A stretch of DNA of 64,000 nucleotides, from positions 237,501-301,500 of the forward strand of contig CALSFV010000273.1 in the NCBI GenBank assembly GCA_943737045.1. Direction: 5' to 3'. The translations under genes and the position numbers were made by a program. Numbering within the stretch: the first letter of the stretch is position 1; the number at the start of each line of letters is the position of its first letter. The notes beneath the pieces were generated by a model. That model was not told where the DNA came from, searched no databases, and saw nothing but the letters and a program-made list of their open reading frames with translations. The DNA is from Parapristionchus giblindavisi. Its lineage: Eukaryota; Nematoda; Chromadorea; Rhabditida; Diplogasteridae. This document shows, piece after piece, positions 13,701 to 24,273 of the stretch.

Positions 13701-13949
13701 ATCTCAAAAATTAAGCTATGAAATATGAAAGACACGTCTTTCCAGAGAGAACTGGTTCATCGATATGTTGTCTGCCAAGATGCTCAAAAAATTCCAGGTG
13801 CATATTTGATCTTTGATCTTTGATATATGATCCCTAAATCATTGTAGTTACACAACCGCCAGGATCTCACCTTTTCCGTGCGTCGTGGATTCAGCCCTAA
13901 TGGCCTACCCTACGCTGAATTCGATATTGTTCCCAAGAAATGGCCATAG
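7743..13949 (+). CDS. Unrecognised large protein built from repeated phase-1 exon modules
   Basis: I do not recognise the family. Exons: 7743-8120 (GC donor CAG|GCAAG), 8583-8663, 8715-~8799, 9054-9108, 9174-9239, 9295-9369, 9476-9550, 10812-10919, 11625-11720, 11762-11842, 11901-11987, 12033-12110, 12158-12208, 12265-12345, 12632-12712, 12759-12799, 12869-~12961, 13129-13188, 13239-13323, 13604-13694, 13746-13797 and 13848-13949. The N-terminus is Pro/Thr-rich and ends in RRKKRAKRQ. About a dozen middle exons (51-108 nt) are all phase 1-1 and encode similar 17-36 aa Ala/Ser/Thr/Val/Lys-rich helical segments such as ETATNLSKNVVDTATVVSKT. The C-terminus is less repetitive and includes ENWFIDMLSAKMLKKFQ, ending DIVPKKWP. 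No signal peptide or membrane segment is seen. The joins 8799/9054 and 12961/13129 do not keep phase with the best-looking donor and need transcript support. LEA-like or coiled structural repeats are possible but unproven. Confidence 0.75.
8240..8380. mobile_element. hAT-type MITE, 141 bp, 8-bp target duplication
   Basis: Inverted ends GGCACTACTTCAGAATAGGG and its complement (about 26 bp arms, continuing to ACCAG) are bracketed by the direct repeat GCGCAATC at 8232-8239 and 8381-8388. An 8-bp duplication is the hAT signature. It sits in the first intron of the repeated-exon gene. Confidence 0.9.
9583..10600. mobile_element. Foldback element, ~490-bp arms, in an intron
   Basis: Left arm starts 'aggccgtttgtgtaagagtc' at 9601 and returns complemented at about 10568-10587; the two arms meet near 10095 in a 'gagagagcgcgcgg'-type core. 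(TA)n tracts flank both sides, so the target duplication cannot be read. It separates exons 9476-9550 and 10812-10919 of the surrounding gene, making that intron about 1.26 kb. The open frames on both strands mirror each other because of the palindrome and are not genes. Confidence 0.9.
11040..11290 (+). repeat. Intronic tandem repeat of ~18 bp (TTCTTTTTGGGCGAAT type)
   Basis: About a dozen imperfect copies of an 18-bp unit lie in the intron 10920-11624. Read on the minus strand they give a Lys/Pro/Glu/Ile repeat frame, a by-product of the array. Right of it, 11300-11590 has no recognisable content. Confidence 0.85.
12994..13075. repeat. Short inverted repeat family A
   Basis: One member of a dispersed hairpin family: arms carrying 'ctccgctctggcaa' and 'ttgccagagcggag' around a 'gagagag' core, with outer arms 'ggcacaccc.agcta' and 'tagctcggggtgtgcc'. 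Other members lie near 14905-15025, 15485-15590, 20135-20170, 20690-20812, 27895-27992, 32665-32710, 33232-33345 and 48385-48492. They sit in introns or between genes. No target duplication could be fixed. Confidence 0.75.
13483..13590. mobile_element. Short inverted repeat family B (TTAA-ended MITE)
   Basis: Members run roughly 'ttaaaggga.cgtgacctct', then 'caatggcctcttca', 'tctctaacaacgagag', 'gttgaagaga' and finally 'cctttaa', so both ends complement each other at TTAA. Further members: about 18198-18318, 19440-19560, 22358-22475, 30741-30859, 31983-32102, 34560-34678 and 38644-38765. TTAA ends suggest a piggyBac-type target, but the family is short and non-coding. This copy lies in the intron before exon 13604-13694. 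Confidence 0.7.
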
Positions 13950-14298
13950 AGTGATCAGGCGGAGGCCATTATCTCGCAATTTCTTCCCTTTTATTCAGCC
14001 CTGTCCATTTCTGGTTTCCGACTGTGATTGGATAAATTTTGACGGTTGAGTATTGAATTTTAAACTTGCAATGGTGATGTGAGCTTATACGGTATATATC
14101 AGACCAATCCTTAAAAGCGTATGTCAATAGTTCCTATTCGTGCCTATTTTTTGTCTTTGATCTTTGCATAAAATATATATCTATCGAATCCAGGTCTTTA
14201 TTAACTCAGATTGATACAATTAATGAGGTAGATGGCCGAATGTCGAGATACTATGGGACTAAATATTGCAGAATAAATCGATAATTGATATTTTTCGA

Positions 14299-15285
14299 TT
14301 AATCAAGATCCTCTTTCTTCTCCAATTCTTTCTCCATTCTCTTGGCAATTCTTCTAAATCTGTTCAAGTCACGACTGGCTCTGAAAATTTATCTATATTA
14401 TTCAATCAATAAAAAAATATCACTGATCAATATTTATAAATAGTTTGTAAAATTTGGCAACTCCAAAAACGAAAAACTTCTTTCCATATCTATGGTAGGT
14501 GAAGCATGAATTCAAAAAGTGATTTGTGATTTGTTTGCGACAATTTCTAACCGTTTACAGACTCGCAGCAGAATTGATTTACTGGCAGTGAATCAGTTTT
14601 TTTTTAAAATAAAATAACTAAATATATAAAATTTCTGTGTCCATTTTCAAAGTGCTCACCGTTTGAGGGCTTTGAGTGCTTGAAATGAGGCGTCATCGGT
14701 GGCTAGCAGATATGCGTTGAGATCTGACACAGGTTCGTCCTAAGATATGGTAGATTATTGATTTATTCGTCATAATGCACGATAAATTATTGATTAATGA
14801 TCGTCGTTATTACATGTCTAGCAAAAAACCAAAATCGCAAGCATGGAACGGATCTCCATCTCATTTCTATCCCTATGTCATTCATTTTTGCCTCGTATGC
14901 TTAAAGCGACACCCCAGGCTAATTTGAAACTCTCCGCTCTGGCCACACTCTCTCGCTTTCTTTGTCTGCGAGAGAGTATTGCCAGAGCGAAAAGTTTCAA
15001 ATTAGCTTGGCGTGTTGCTTGAAAAGCATACCCTGAGCTAATTCGAGAATCTTAGGGTGTGCCTTTATTTGATAAATAAACAGGCAAACAAGTAAATATA
15101 AAACAAACCAAGGATAGTCCAGGATTAAAATCAATGTTATGGAAGGTTTCAATCGAGGTTAAACAACTCATGAAGTATAGGATGGCAAGAACCCTGAAAT
15201 AGAAATGACTGATTTGATTTAACATTACTAATTAAAATTTTAAAACAAATTTTAGAAATTATGAAACTTACCCTCTAATGGGCAT
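14299..15285 (-). CDS. Small secreted protein, 86 aa, four exons (paralog 1)
   Basis: Not recognised. Minus-strand exons 15272-15285, 15109-15193, 14660-14739 and 14299-14380 join in frame with GT-AG ends. The protein begins MPIRGVLAILYFMSCLTS, a good signal peptide with a basic start and hydrophobic core. A short acidic linker (DEPVSDLNAYLL) follows, then a strongly basic amphipathic C-terminus with RASRDLNRFRRIAKR and EKELEKKEDLD. The mature part has no cysteine. Several dibasic pairs could be processing sites, so a peptide precursor is one possibility and a helical secreted factor another. It lies 3.2 kb downstream of the receptor gene at 18.5-23.4 kb on the same strand, and its paralog keeps the same position. 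ATG was chosen because it directly precedes the hydrophobic stretch and follows an acceptor-like AG. Confidence 0.7.
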
Positions 15286-16424
15286 ATTTGCTAAGGGAAG
15301 TAAGTTAAGGTAAGTTTTAGAAAGGTTGAACATTTAAATATCTGAAGTAGCCAGACCGATATGGTCAGACTCCTCCCACTGTGGTGTTCTACTATTACTG
15401 TCTACTCTAGGCTAGATCGAATAAGAAGATACTAAGCGAAATGTTAGTGTGTCATATTTGAACCTGCTCTGATCACAAACAAGTCACAGGCCGAGCTAAT
15501 TTGAAACTCTCCGCTCTGACAATGCACTCTCGTTATCTTGGTCTACGAGAGAGCGGTGCCAGAGCGGAGAGTTGAATTAGTGTGCCTTTGAGTGAATATG
15601 ATTCATACTATTATCTTCCTATCATTAGTGGGGAGGAAACCTGTTTGTGACAAACGGTATTTCAAGAGCGGAAATTGATAGAGTGACGATAGGATAGGCA
15701 TGAGAACGAGAGTAATAGGAAATCAAGTGAAACTACAGTAATCCTCATTTTATTAGAGAACGGTTTTGGGCGATAATAGATTGGGCTAAGTGGCTGTACG
15801 CCGTGGAATGGGCGAAAAAAATCAAAACATACTTAATACACCCTCACCAATCGATAAATCGATAACTACTGACGTATTGGGCTGTATTGCCAGAGCAAAA
15901 CCTGTCAGCAGTACAATTAAATGCATACGCCAGTGATATACTGCACAAATCAATATTACTAGTAGGATACAACATTAAAACATTTATAAAAATATAAGCC
16001 CCTACAGTTTTCGGGTGATTGACCCAGTGATTTTATTACACAATCTTTTCAAAAATCGAAAATAGAACGTTAATCGCATTTTTACACCCCAAGATTGTCG
16101 TAATTTGACAAACATTAGAGATATAACGAGAAATAAAACGATTAATTATTTATTTGTTTATCCATCAGTCAAAAATTTTATCCAATAATAAATGATAATA
16201 AATAGATCAACATTCACAGAAGTGCATCGTCTTTTCCGAACTTTAGTTCAGATTCATGTCAAATTCTCGTCCGCATGTGTTCCTCGATATAGGTAAGAAA
16301 AGGTAGATGTGACCAACTGATTAAAGGAACTGTATGCATATCTACTATTCCCATCACATCAGTCCCCTCTCTCCCATTCATGTTGAAGTTGCAAGCATAT
16401 TTGTTCTTACATACTTGGGTTCCG

Positions 16425-16471
16425 CTGTCTAGAACCCCCGGCCGAAACAGCGGGGCTTAACTTTTCGCATG
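16425..16471 (+). other. Conserved hairpin motif (CCGCTGT...ACAGCGG), copy 1
   Basis: The block 'gggttccgctgtctagaacc' followed by 'ggccgaaacagcggggc' forms a 7-bp GC-rich stem. The same block occurs at 29045-29092 (duplicate unit) and, inverted, at 50706-50752 in unrelated surroundings. Function unknown. Confidence 0.6.
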
Positions 16472-18458
16472 TTACATAGATCACTAGAGTTCGAACGCAT
16501 GCTTTATACAATATACATCACACTTAATACAAGAAGATACAAAAACGTATTATTTTAAAAAAATCATGTTTTTGGGAATAAGATTTCAAACGAATTTCGA
16601 TACAAAAGAAGCTATGTTTGCTTTACAATATCAAATATTTGTTTCATAAATCCATCTGTCTTTGCAGTATTCATTAATTTTCTCCACATGACCAGAGATG
16701 ATAAGATACTAGAACTACAGTAATCTAATTGCTTTGGCGATGATTGTTTGATAGTGTTAGTCACGTTTAACTCTACAGTATATCACAACTGGTAAAGATG
16801 ATAAAAGATGCACATTTAAGAAACAAAAGATAAGGATATTTCCGGTAGTCAAAAACAATGAAATTTTTTTTCAAAAATATATCAAAGTGTGTTTACAGTA
16901 ATAAATAAACTATATGAAATTGAAATATATTAATAAACGATAAACATAATATAAAAATGGAATAAATCAAGAGATACAATCAAAAGCGATGAGTTGAAAG
17001 AATGTCATCGATTCAAATGAATCATCCGTGATAAAGTCAGAGTTGAAAGATGCAAAGGACGAGAATAAACAAGAATGAAAGCATTTCACTCCCTTATTGT
17101 ACCAATGAATGATGAGTCATTTAGTCATTGTACTATGATCATCAATTCATGTCAACATGCTTAGTGCCTCTTATTCATTTTCTCGCTCCCCATTCTCTTT
17201 GAGCCAAAAGACCAAACCGCTCTCCATGTGCACATTTTTTTAAAAATATAAATGAGGTGAAATTGATGTCTGGTGATGTTGCCATTATTATTATTGTTGT
17301 TTCACTTACTTTATTTGTGAATTCACATAGAATTTATGCACTTTTTGAAATGTACTCATCTAACCTTCCTTTGGAGGAGTTCAACACAAAGTCTATGCAC
17401 CAATTGATCCAACGGATAGATAAAATGACGCTCTTTCTATCTATTCTTGTGATCGTTCGTGTTGCCCGATGCGGCCTACTTTCTACTATTCCGAATACAG
17501 TACAGTTTATGTTGCATGCATTTAGCGATTATTGTCCGTATAAAATGTACTTGCATTAGAAAATGACAAACTGTATGTAAATACCGAGACAACGGGTGCC
17601 TGTACTCTCTCGCCTAACTCTCGATTACCTCTCCACTTCCTCACACCTAGCGTCTGACTTTCGCCGCACTGATTTCATATTTAAAAGAGATCGTTCTAGT
17701 TTCTGCTCTATGCAACACAAGAAATAGCCATTGCGGACGCTCTCGTACAAAGAAAACAAATGATTTTTATACGTTCAATATCTTTTTTAAAGAGAGTTGT
17801 CCTACCATTGCATGTCATTAGCCACTATGCTGCTCGCCAATGTTGATGAAGGCGTTTAATGAGAAATATTATAATAATATAAAATTATTTTGAATACTTT
17901 AAAAAATGAAAAATTAGGACTTAAACAGTAATATTTTGCATACCGAAAATTATGTGAAAAGTATAATAATATATTACAAACAAGCATTCAAATATGGTTT
18001 CAAAAGAATTGAAGCATTTTGTAAACGGAGGAGGTAAAAAGGAACAACTATCACTGTTCATTGAAAGTTCTAGATATTTCATTAATTCTTGAAACGTATA
18101 TGGATATGTTGTTTTCTAAAAGAATTCATACCTTTCTGGCCGTATTTTGTATATCTTAAAGTTAAAGACGAAATGCATTGATTGTTGAGTTTTTCACTTA
18201 AAGGGAGGGTGATCTAACTCAAAGGCCTCTTCATCGCGCACACTATTTCGCTGTTCTCTAACAAGGAGAGATCGTAGAGCGTTGAAGAGACCATTGACAA
18301 AGGTGTCAGCCGCTTTAATCTCTAAAATCTCAATGCTCTCTCAATAATCTAACCGTCTGTTTACTCTCTTCTCAGTCACTACTCTCTCACATCGCTTCCT
18401 CATCCCTTCCATACCCCTTCCTTCTATCTTTTGCATGCGGGCGCTTGTAAGCCATCTT

Positions 18459-21400
18459 CTAGGCCGTTGATTGAAGAGGAATGAGTGAGGAACGGATCAC
18501 TGGATCAGGCGTCCGCACGTTACAAGGGTGTGCGATGGGAAGTCCTACCCGAGTGGAAAAGAACAACCGTATGGCTCAGGCCCGAAAGGGAGCAATGGAA
18601 GAGTTGACACTTACCGGATAGCTTCTGCGAGTAAAGTGGCGTATTCCGCCGTTCTGATACCACCGACCTTTAATCGATTTTTTTGAATTTTAAAAATATA
18701 AATTTAATTGTTACTTTTTTGGTCGTTGAATTAATCTTTGTCCGAAAAATACCTTGATCCGAAACAAATGCAATGTATTTTTTGTCGTGTAATTCGATTT
18801 TAGGTAGTCCGATCCTTATATAGGAAGGGCCGCAAAGATAAAATGAAAGTGAGAAGAGAAAGAAGAACATGATAAGAGAAAGCTTAGTATAACAACAATA
18901 CTGTTAGCGGAATCTTCCAATTATTCTCGCTATCTCAACCGTTGATCGATAATGTAATAATAGGTACAACCCGTTATTTAAAGCACACGAATTCCTGTGG
19001 GTGAGATCACTTCTAGGACAGTGATCACCTGTAGCGCTTAAGCAGGATTTATAATTTTTATGCAACTTTGAAATATTTCGTTCCGATCGTAACGCTTGAT
19101 TACGCCTCCACACTTCACCATCAGTAATTATGCACAAATATTTATTCAAAGAATCAGTCTCCATGAGACCATCCGAATAGCCAAGCTATGTTGATTACAT
19201 GTAGGGAAAAGAAGAAAGTGAATAGTAGAAGATATGAATTGCACCGATGGAGCAGTTTGGAACGAAGGAAGGTCTTGACAGTCTCGATACATCCGTTGCC
19301 CTTGCCTCTGAAATCACATTTTGGCTTAGTCCCATTGACTTAGGAATGCCTTAAGGCAGAGTTTAAATTTACCTAAACTAACTTATATATTTTAAAAATA
19401 TACATTTAAAGTGCATGCATACTTATTCTTGTACATCTATTAAAGTGAGCGTAACCTCTCTCAATGGTCTCTTAGACGCGCACTGCTCTCTCGTTGTTAG
19501 AGAACATAATAATAATGTGCGCAATGAAGAGACCATTGAGTGAGGTAGCGCTCCCTTTAAGGCGTCGATTAACTCACTCTTCACAGCAAGTGCTGACTAT
19601 CGTATTTCCGACCTTGCACAGGGCCTTCGATGCGAGCAGGGATATAACGGCGAGGGTGATGATCAGAATCTCAATGATGATATACCATCCTGTAAATGCA
19701 ACAATGATTTGAACAAATTCGTTAATTAGAAGATGATTTTACTTTCTAACTCGGTGTATTGAGGTCAAACTTCAATCAAATCACGAGAGTTTCAAAATAT
19801 AATCACGACGAAATATGCGAGTGAGTATGCAAAATGAGGAGAGTTTTCACTGAACCTTACCCAGGACTGGAATATTCTGTGACTTGGCGAGAGCCTCGGC
19901 GAGTATTCCAACGATGACCATCATTGACATCATAGTAGTCAGTCCGAGACCGACAGCGTTGTTTACGAGATTCTCTGCGCTACCGAAGAAAAGTCCTGTA
20001 ATATTAGGGGTGATTTTTTCCAGTTTTTTTTCTTCAAAAAAATCTGAATTTTCTGATTGAGCTCGAAAACTCGATTGTCTCAAAGAAATATGATCATGGA
20101 CTTTGGCCTCTACCCCCTATTAAAAGAACACCCGAGATAATTTTAATCTCCGCTCTGGTAACGCTCTCTAGCCTTTATAGTTTCTACCATCGAATTCGTT
20201 TCAATCCTTTTACCCTTGCCTAATCATATACTCATGTACAATACTTTTTAACTCCGCTGCGATGAAATTATGCGGGATACCAGTGATCACTTTGTCTCAT
20301 ATCGAAATTTGGCATGTTGGACTGATTCTGCAACGCATGAAAAGTAATTGAAAAGTACTCTGGCACAAATGTACTTTCAAAATAGAGCAACATCAGTCTA
20401 CGGTCCAGTAATCATCGTTTCTTTGCGCTCTGAAATTTTTTAAATAATGTTGAAACGTTTTGGAAAGCAGAGAAAAATATATCGCGAAAAACATATGGCA
20501 AGCAAGTAAAGTTGAGAGAAGTTTCGGGAATTTAAAACTGAATTTCCGGACTTTTTTAAAAGAGGTTACTCTCAAATTCAAAGCCACACACCAAGATCGC
20601 TCTGGCAACACTCTCACGCTTTCTGTGTCTTCGAAGGAGTGAGGCTCCAGAGCGGATTGAAATTAGATTTTGGTGTACTCTTTAAAGGCACACCCCAAGC
20701 TATTTTGAAACTCTCCGTTCTGGCAATGCTCTGGCAACACTCGGTTATAGACAAACAAAGCGAGAGTTTGGCCAGAGCGGAGTTTGAAACTTGCTTGGGG
20801 TGTGCCTTTACGACCTACCAATGAGAATGAGTGATCCAATAACGAACGTGGGCGTAATTACCAAACCGATATAGAACTCGGGACGACGTCGCAAAGTGAT
20901 ATTGAAATACAACTAAAATCAATAATTCATCAACAAAAATCAATCGATAAATCAATAATCCTCACCAGTCCCATGTTGAAATCGACATCGAGCGAGTCGA
21001 TGTACGTCTGTTCTCGCATTTTAATCGACCATTCACTCGTTCCCTAAACACGTTTGTTGTTTCTTATTCTTATTTTACATTTCTATCACAACAAATTAGA
21101 GAAAGGGAATAAGTAATTAGCAAAGGTTGATGGAGTCCTCGTTATCGGTTGTTCGGTACCATTAGGTTTGATGTATTTTTAAAATTGTTATTAAAAATTT
21201 TTTTAATGTTCTACATAAGAGGACCGCTAATGTAGGAGGTGCAGATAAACAAGATTATGTTGATTTTGTTATTATCAACACTTTCCTCTGGGTCATAATA
21301 TTTTTCCGATTGATGAAATACATATTAATCAGGGGTCACTCCGCACAATTCTGGTCTAATCGTGTAGAAAAATGGAACAATTTTCTGCTGTGACACATAG

Positions 21401-23410
21401 ATGACACCAACATGTTTGTTTTCATCGAAAACGATAAACATGTACAACATCTTAGTGTGTTATTAGTTAATGCCTCTACTAATCATTGTCGTAAGATTTA
21501 TGCGTTTAATGTTTTTCACCTCGGCACTATTCTCACGGCGGCTCAATGATAGTAACTAAGAAGCTCTTGCCGGAGAAAGAAAGTATCGCAAACTGAGTGA
21601 TGATAAGCACTAAAACATCTAGGTTCTCCCAGCGCGAAAGTTGACTACGGTATATCTGGGCGCTCGCTTCTGACTAGACCTATCATCGAGTTTTACGATT
21701 CGCGAGACATGCCGATATGGTTTAGTGGGTAGAGCTTTTGTGTATCTTTCCGAACCTCGTAGGTTCGAATCCCGCCCAGTGCAAATCAACTTTGCCGATT
21801 TTTCGTAATGCAAGAGGCTTCAAGCCAAAGTTAAATGTAGGGATTTCTCTTCATTTAACCGCCGTGATTCTGACTGTCATCTAAATACACTGAGAGAAAA
21901 AACCCATGCTGCGCTGTAAGTAAACCCTTAAATACTAGGGTTTGAAACCCTAAGATATAAGGCTTTCACCCTTAGTGTTGTGCAAACCCTTGAATGCAAG
22001 GATTTCAAATCCTTGTAGTTAAGGGTTTGCTTACAGCGCAGCATGAGAACTAGGTTTTTTTCTCTCTCGGTGTATGATAAATCGATTGTTATTAAAATCT
22101 CACATAAATATATGGTCTGGCTGTGAGAGATGACTTGAATCTGAGCTCATCCTTGCTATTGTAGTTGTACAGAAGGAAACAGTAGTAGCAGTGGTGCGAG
22201 TCAAAAGGGAAGAGGCTAGTCTGTAAGAGGGGGCATAACTCTTAATACCATGGTACTTACGACTAGATGGATATTATGTCAACTGAAGGGCTCACTCTCC
22301 GATCTGGAACCACTTGAAGTGTCGCCAGAGCAGTGAGTTATCTTACTAGCAAGACTTAAAGGGATTGTGACCTCTCTCAGTGGCCTCTTCATTGCGCACA
22401 CTATTTCTCTGTTCTCTAACAACGAGAGAGTTTAGATCGTTGAAGAGGCCATTTACAAAGGTTTCTGTCCCTTTGAGATATAACTGTTTGGTACTAGTTC
22501 ACTCTTTAACTTCATATACTCACATCAAATTCACAGCTGTAAATCGACGAATAGATTACGAAAGCGTTCATATATCCCGAGGCGTTCAATCGAATATTCT
22601 GATTCTGTTCTTGTGATACGGGAGCCGATTGGCTGCTGCAAAATTCTTATTCTTTTCTTATTGCTTATTCTATATGGATACTAGGTATAAATGACATTAA
22701 GTCTTGCAAAATCCCGTCGATTTTTTTTTTAAATTTCGAAATTCTTTTTTTTTCAAGTTTGTTTTAAATAAATAAATTGCCTTTCGCAGGCGTGAAACTC
22801 CGGCATCCACACTTGATATCGATTGGTGTAAATGTGATCGATGCCACCGTAATCTGCGGGATTCCACTCGAGACGCGGATCAGACCATTCCTGAATTTCA
22901 ATGATTGAATTTTTTTTAAACGAGTTCAGACATTGCAGCAATAGTACATACTGTAGAAATTATCCTCAATTAAACATACTGTAGCATACTGGTCTTACCA
23001 AAACAAGTCCAATAAGGTTCTGGTGCTGCAACTCCGGCTCTATCTGAACAAAGTCAATCGATATTTCAATCTCATATTTTAGTCTATAAAATACGTACAA
23101 CTCGAATAAGCCGAGCATACTGTAGCTTCAATGCAATTGTGGATAGATTGTAGGGGTTCGCAGCGCCTATAGATATGATTAATTTACAGTTCAAAGATCA
23201 AAGATCAAAGATCACCATGCCCATTGTAGGGGCTCCTAGAACGCTGGTAACCGGAGAACAATGTCTCGAAAAGCCTCGCATTGTTTTGTTGAAATTACAC
23301 TAAATCAGTCGATTTTTCTCAATCTAACGAATTGATACAGTACCTTGCGCTTTAGTGAGCGCTCCAGAACAATTGGATGAGATCAGCAGGGCAAAGATCA
23401 ATGATAGCAT
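18459..23410 (-). CDS. Cys-loop ligand-gated ion channel subunit without visible M4 (paralog 1)
   Basis: Pentameric channel family. Minus-strand exons: 23339-23410 (signal peptide MLSLIFALLISSNCSGA), 23216-23285 (LFETLFSGYQ), 23099-23166, 22999-23043, 22781-22890 (DPRLEWNPADYGGIDHIY; GC donor), 22524-22635 (YSCEFD), 22104-22220 (FPFDSHHC), 20966-21043, 20819-20912 (M1: RRRPEFYIGLVITPTF), 19861-19995 (M2: VGLGLTTMMSMMVIVGILAE), 19578-19689 (M3: WYIIIEILIITLAVISLL), 18615-18667 and 18459-18499. These total 1107 nt, about 368 aa, and every junction keeps phase. The Cys-loop is C-x13-C, split by an intron. After M3 a roughly 40-residue hydrophilic tail ends in LQSTA and a stop; no M4 is seen. The acceptor of exon 2 reads AA at 23286-23287, where paralog 2 has AG, so this copy may be mis-spliced. 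Ligand and ion selectivity cannot be told. Confidence 0.85.
21713..21783 (+). other. tRNA-like sequence in a receptor intron
   Basis: 'tggtttagtgggtagagc' resembles an A box and 'ggttcgaatcccgc' is a good B box at normal spacing, but the ends do not form a 7-bp acceptor stem. It lies in the long intron between exons 22104-22220 and 20966-21043. The matching place in unit 2 (about 34065) lacks it: the interval from about 21535 to 21865 is missing there, so it was gained in unit 1 or lost from unit 2. A 'cggcggctcaatgatagtaa' block beside it recurs near 58639. Confidence 0.55.
21898..22072. mobile_element. TA-flanked MITE (mariner-like), copy 1
   Basis: Ends CACTGAGAGAAAAAACC and GGTTTTTTTCTCTCTCGGTG are flanked by TA on each side. 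Inner arms 'catgctgcgctgtaa' and 'ttacagcgcagcatg' also pair. It lies in a receptor intron and was present before the tandem duplication, because unit 2 has it at 34092-34276. Confidence 0.85.
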
Positions 23411-24273
23411 AGGCTGATAATCAGAAAGATTGCATATTATGTACTCTTAGTTTTCTTGAAAAAAAAGCACTCGGGAATAGCAAAAAATGTTAGTTTTGTC
23501 TTCTTGGAAAAAGCACTGCAAAACCAAACATTTGGGTGCCGTGTAGATTCCCTAGAAATTTAACAGAGGAGCTTATAAACGAAGTATCACGCTTTACCGC
23601 GAACTGAGATATTTGCTATTTACGTTTTTTTTTCTAGATTTTTTCCGAAAAATTATAATTTTCAAAGGCTGTGAACAGAAAGACAGAAGAAGAGAGAAGA
23701 ATGTGCAATATAATTGAAACAATATCGAGCAGAGAAAGAAAATATGAAAAGGTACACTAGAGAAATTTTTCAAACAATTATTGGACACAAGCTGAGTGAT
23801 CTTGAATTTCATGAAATTGTGAGAAAATCGAGTAAACGGAAGGTATAAAGAGCGTGAAGGAGGCATTAATAACGAAGTGAGGCTAGAGGCAACGAGAGAG
23901 CATTCAAAATGGAGAGAGTACAGAGTGAGGTGGAATCGACGAGAGAGTAGGGTAAATGAGGAGAGTCATATGTCGGATGCTTGCGGTAAGCGAATTATAG
24001 GTAATGTTTTCGGAGTGAAAGAGGATAGGCGAAATTTGAATTAGCTCCGAAAGTGCGCACGAAATATATGTAGTTTGGAGTTTTTATAACTATAATATAG
24101 GCATGCATATAAATGTCTCTTCTCTTCATCACTTTTTAGAATAAGCTCAAGGAAGTCAAACTATTTTGGAACTCAACTGAAAGAGCTTCACAATCGTAAT
24201 TTAAAATCCGTACACCCTTTCTCAATCTGTGTACGAGAATGTGATTGAGTGCGGGGATACTGCTATTTTTCGA

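Larger units (their letters stand above)
14285..24266. repeat. Tandem duplication, unit 1 (~10 kb)
   Basis: The sequence from just before the last exon of the small secreted-protein gene (14299) to 24266 is repeated head-to-tail from 24267. Long stretches are nearly identical, for example 18440-19000 versus 30980-31540 and 22120-22620 versus 34320-34820. The junction lies at 'ctatttttcgattaatca' near 24263. The unit holds one receptor gene and one small secreted-protein gene, both minus strand. 15286-18458 between them is intergenic; it includes family A and B hairpins, the dispersed repeat at 17535-17735 and a conserved hairpin at 16425-16471. Confidence 0.9.

Noticed and set aside
21713..21783. 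Functional tRNA gene
   Set aside because: A and B boxes are present but no 7-bp acceptor stem forms; the same holds for the tRNA-like sequences at 3.17, 38.96, 49.98, 52.4 and 61.3 kb.
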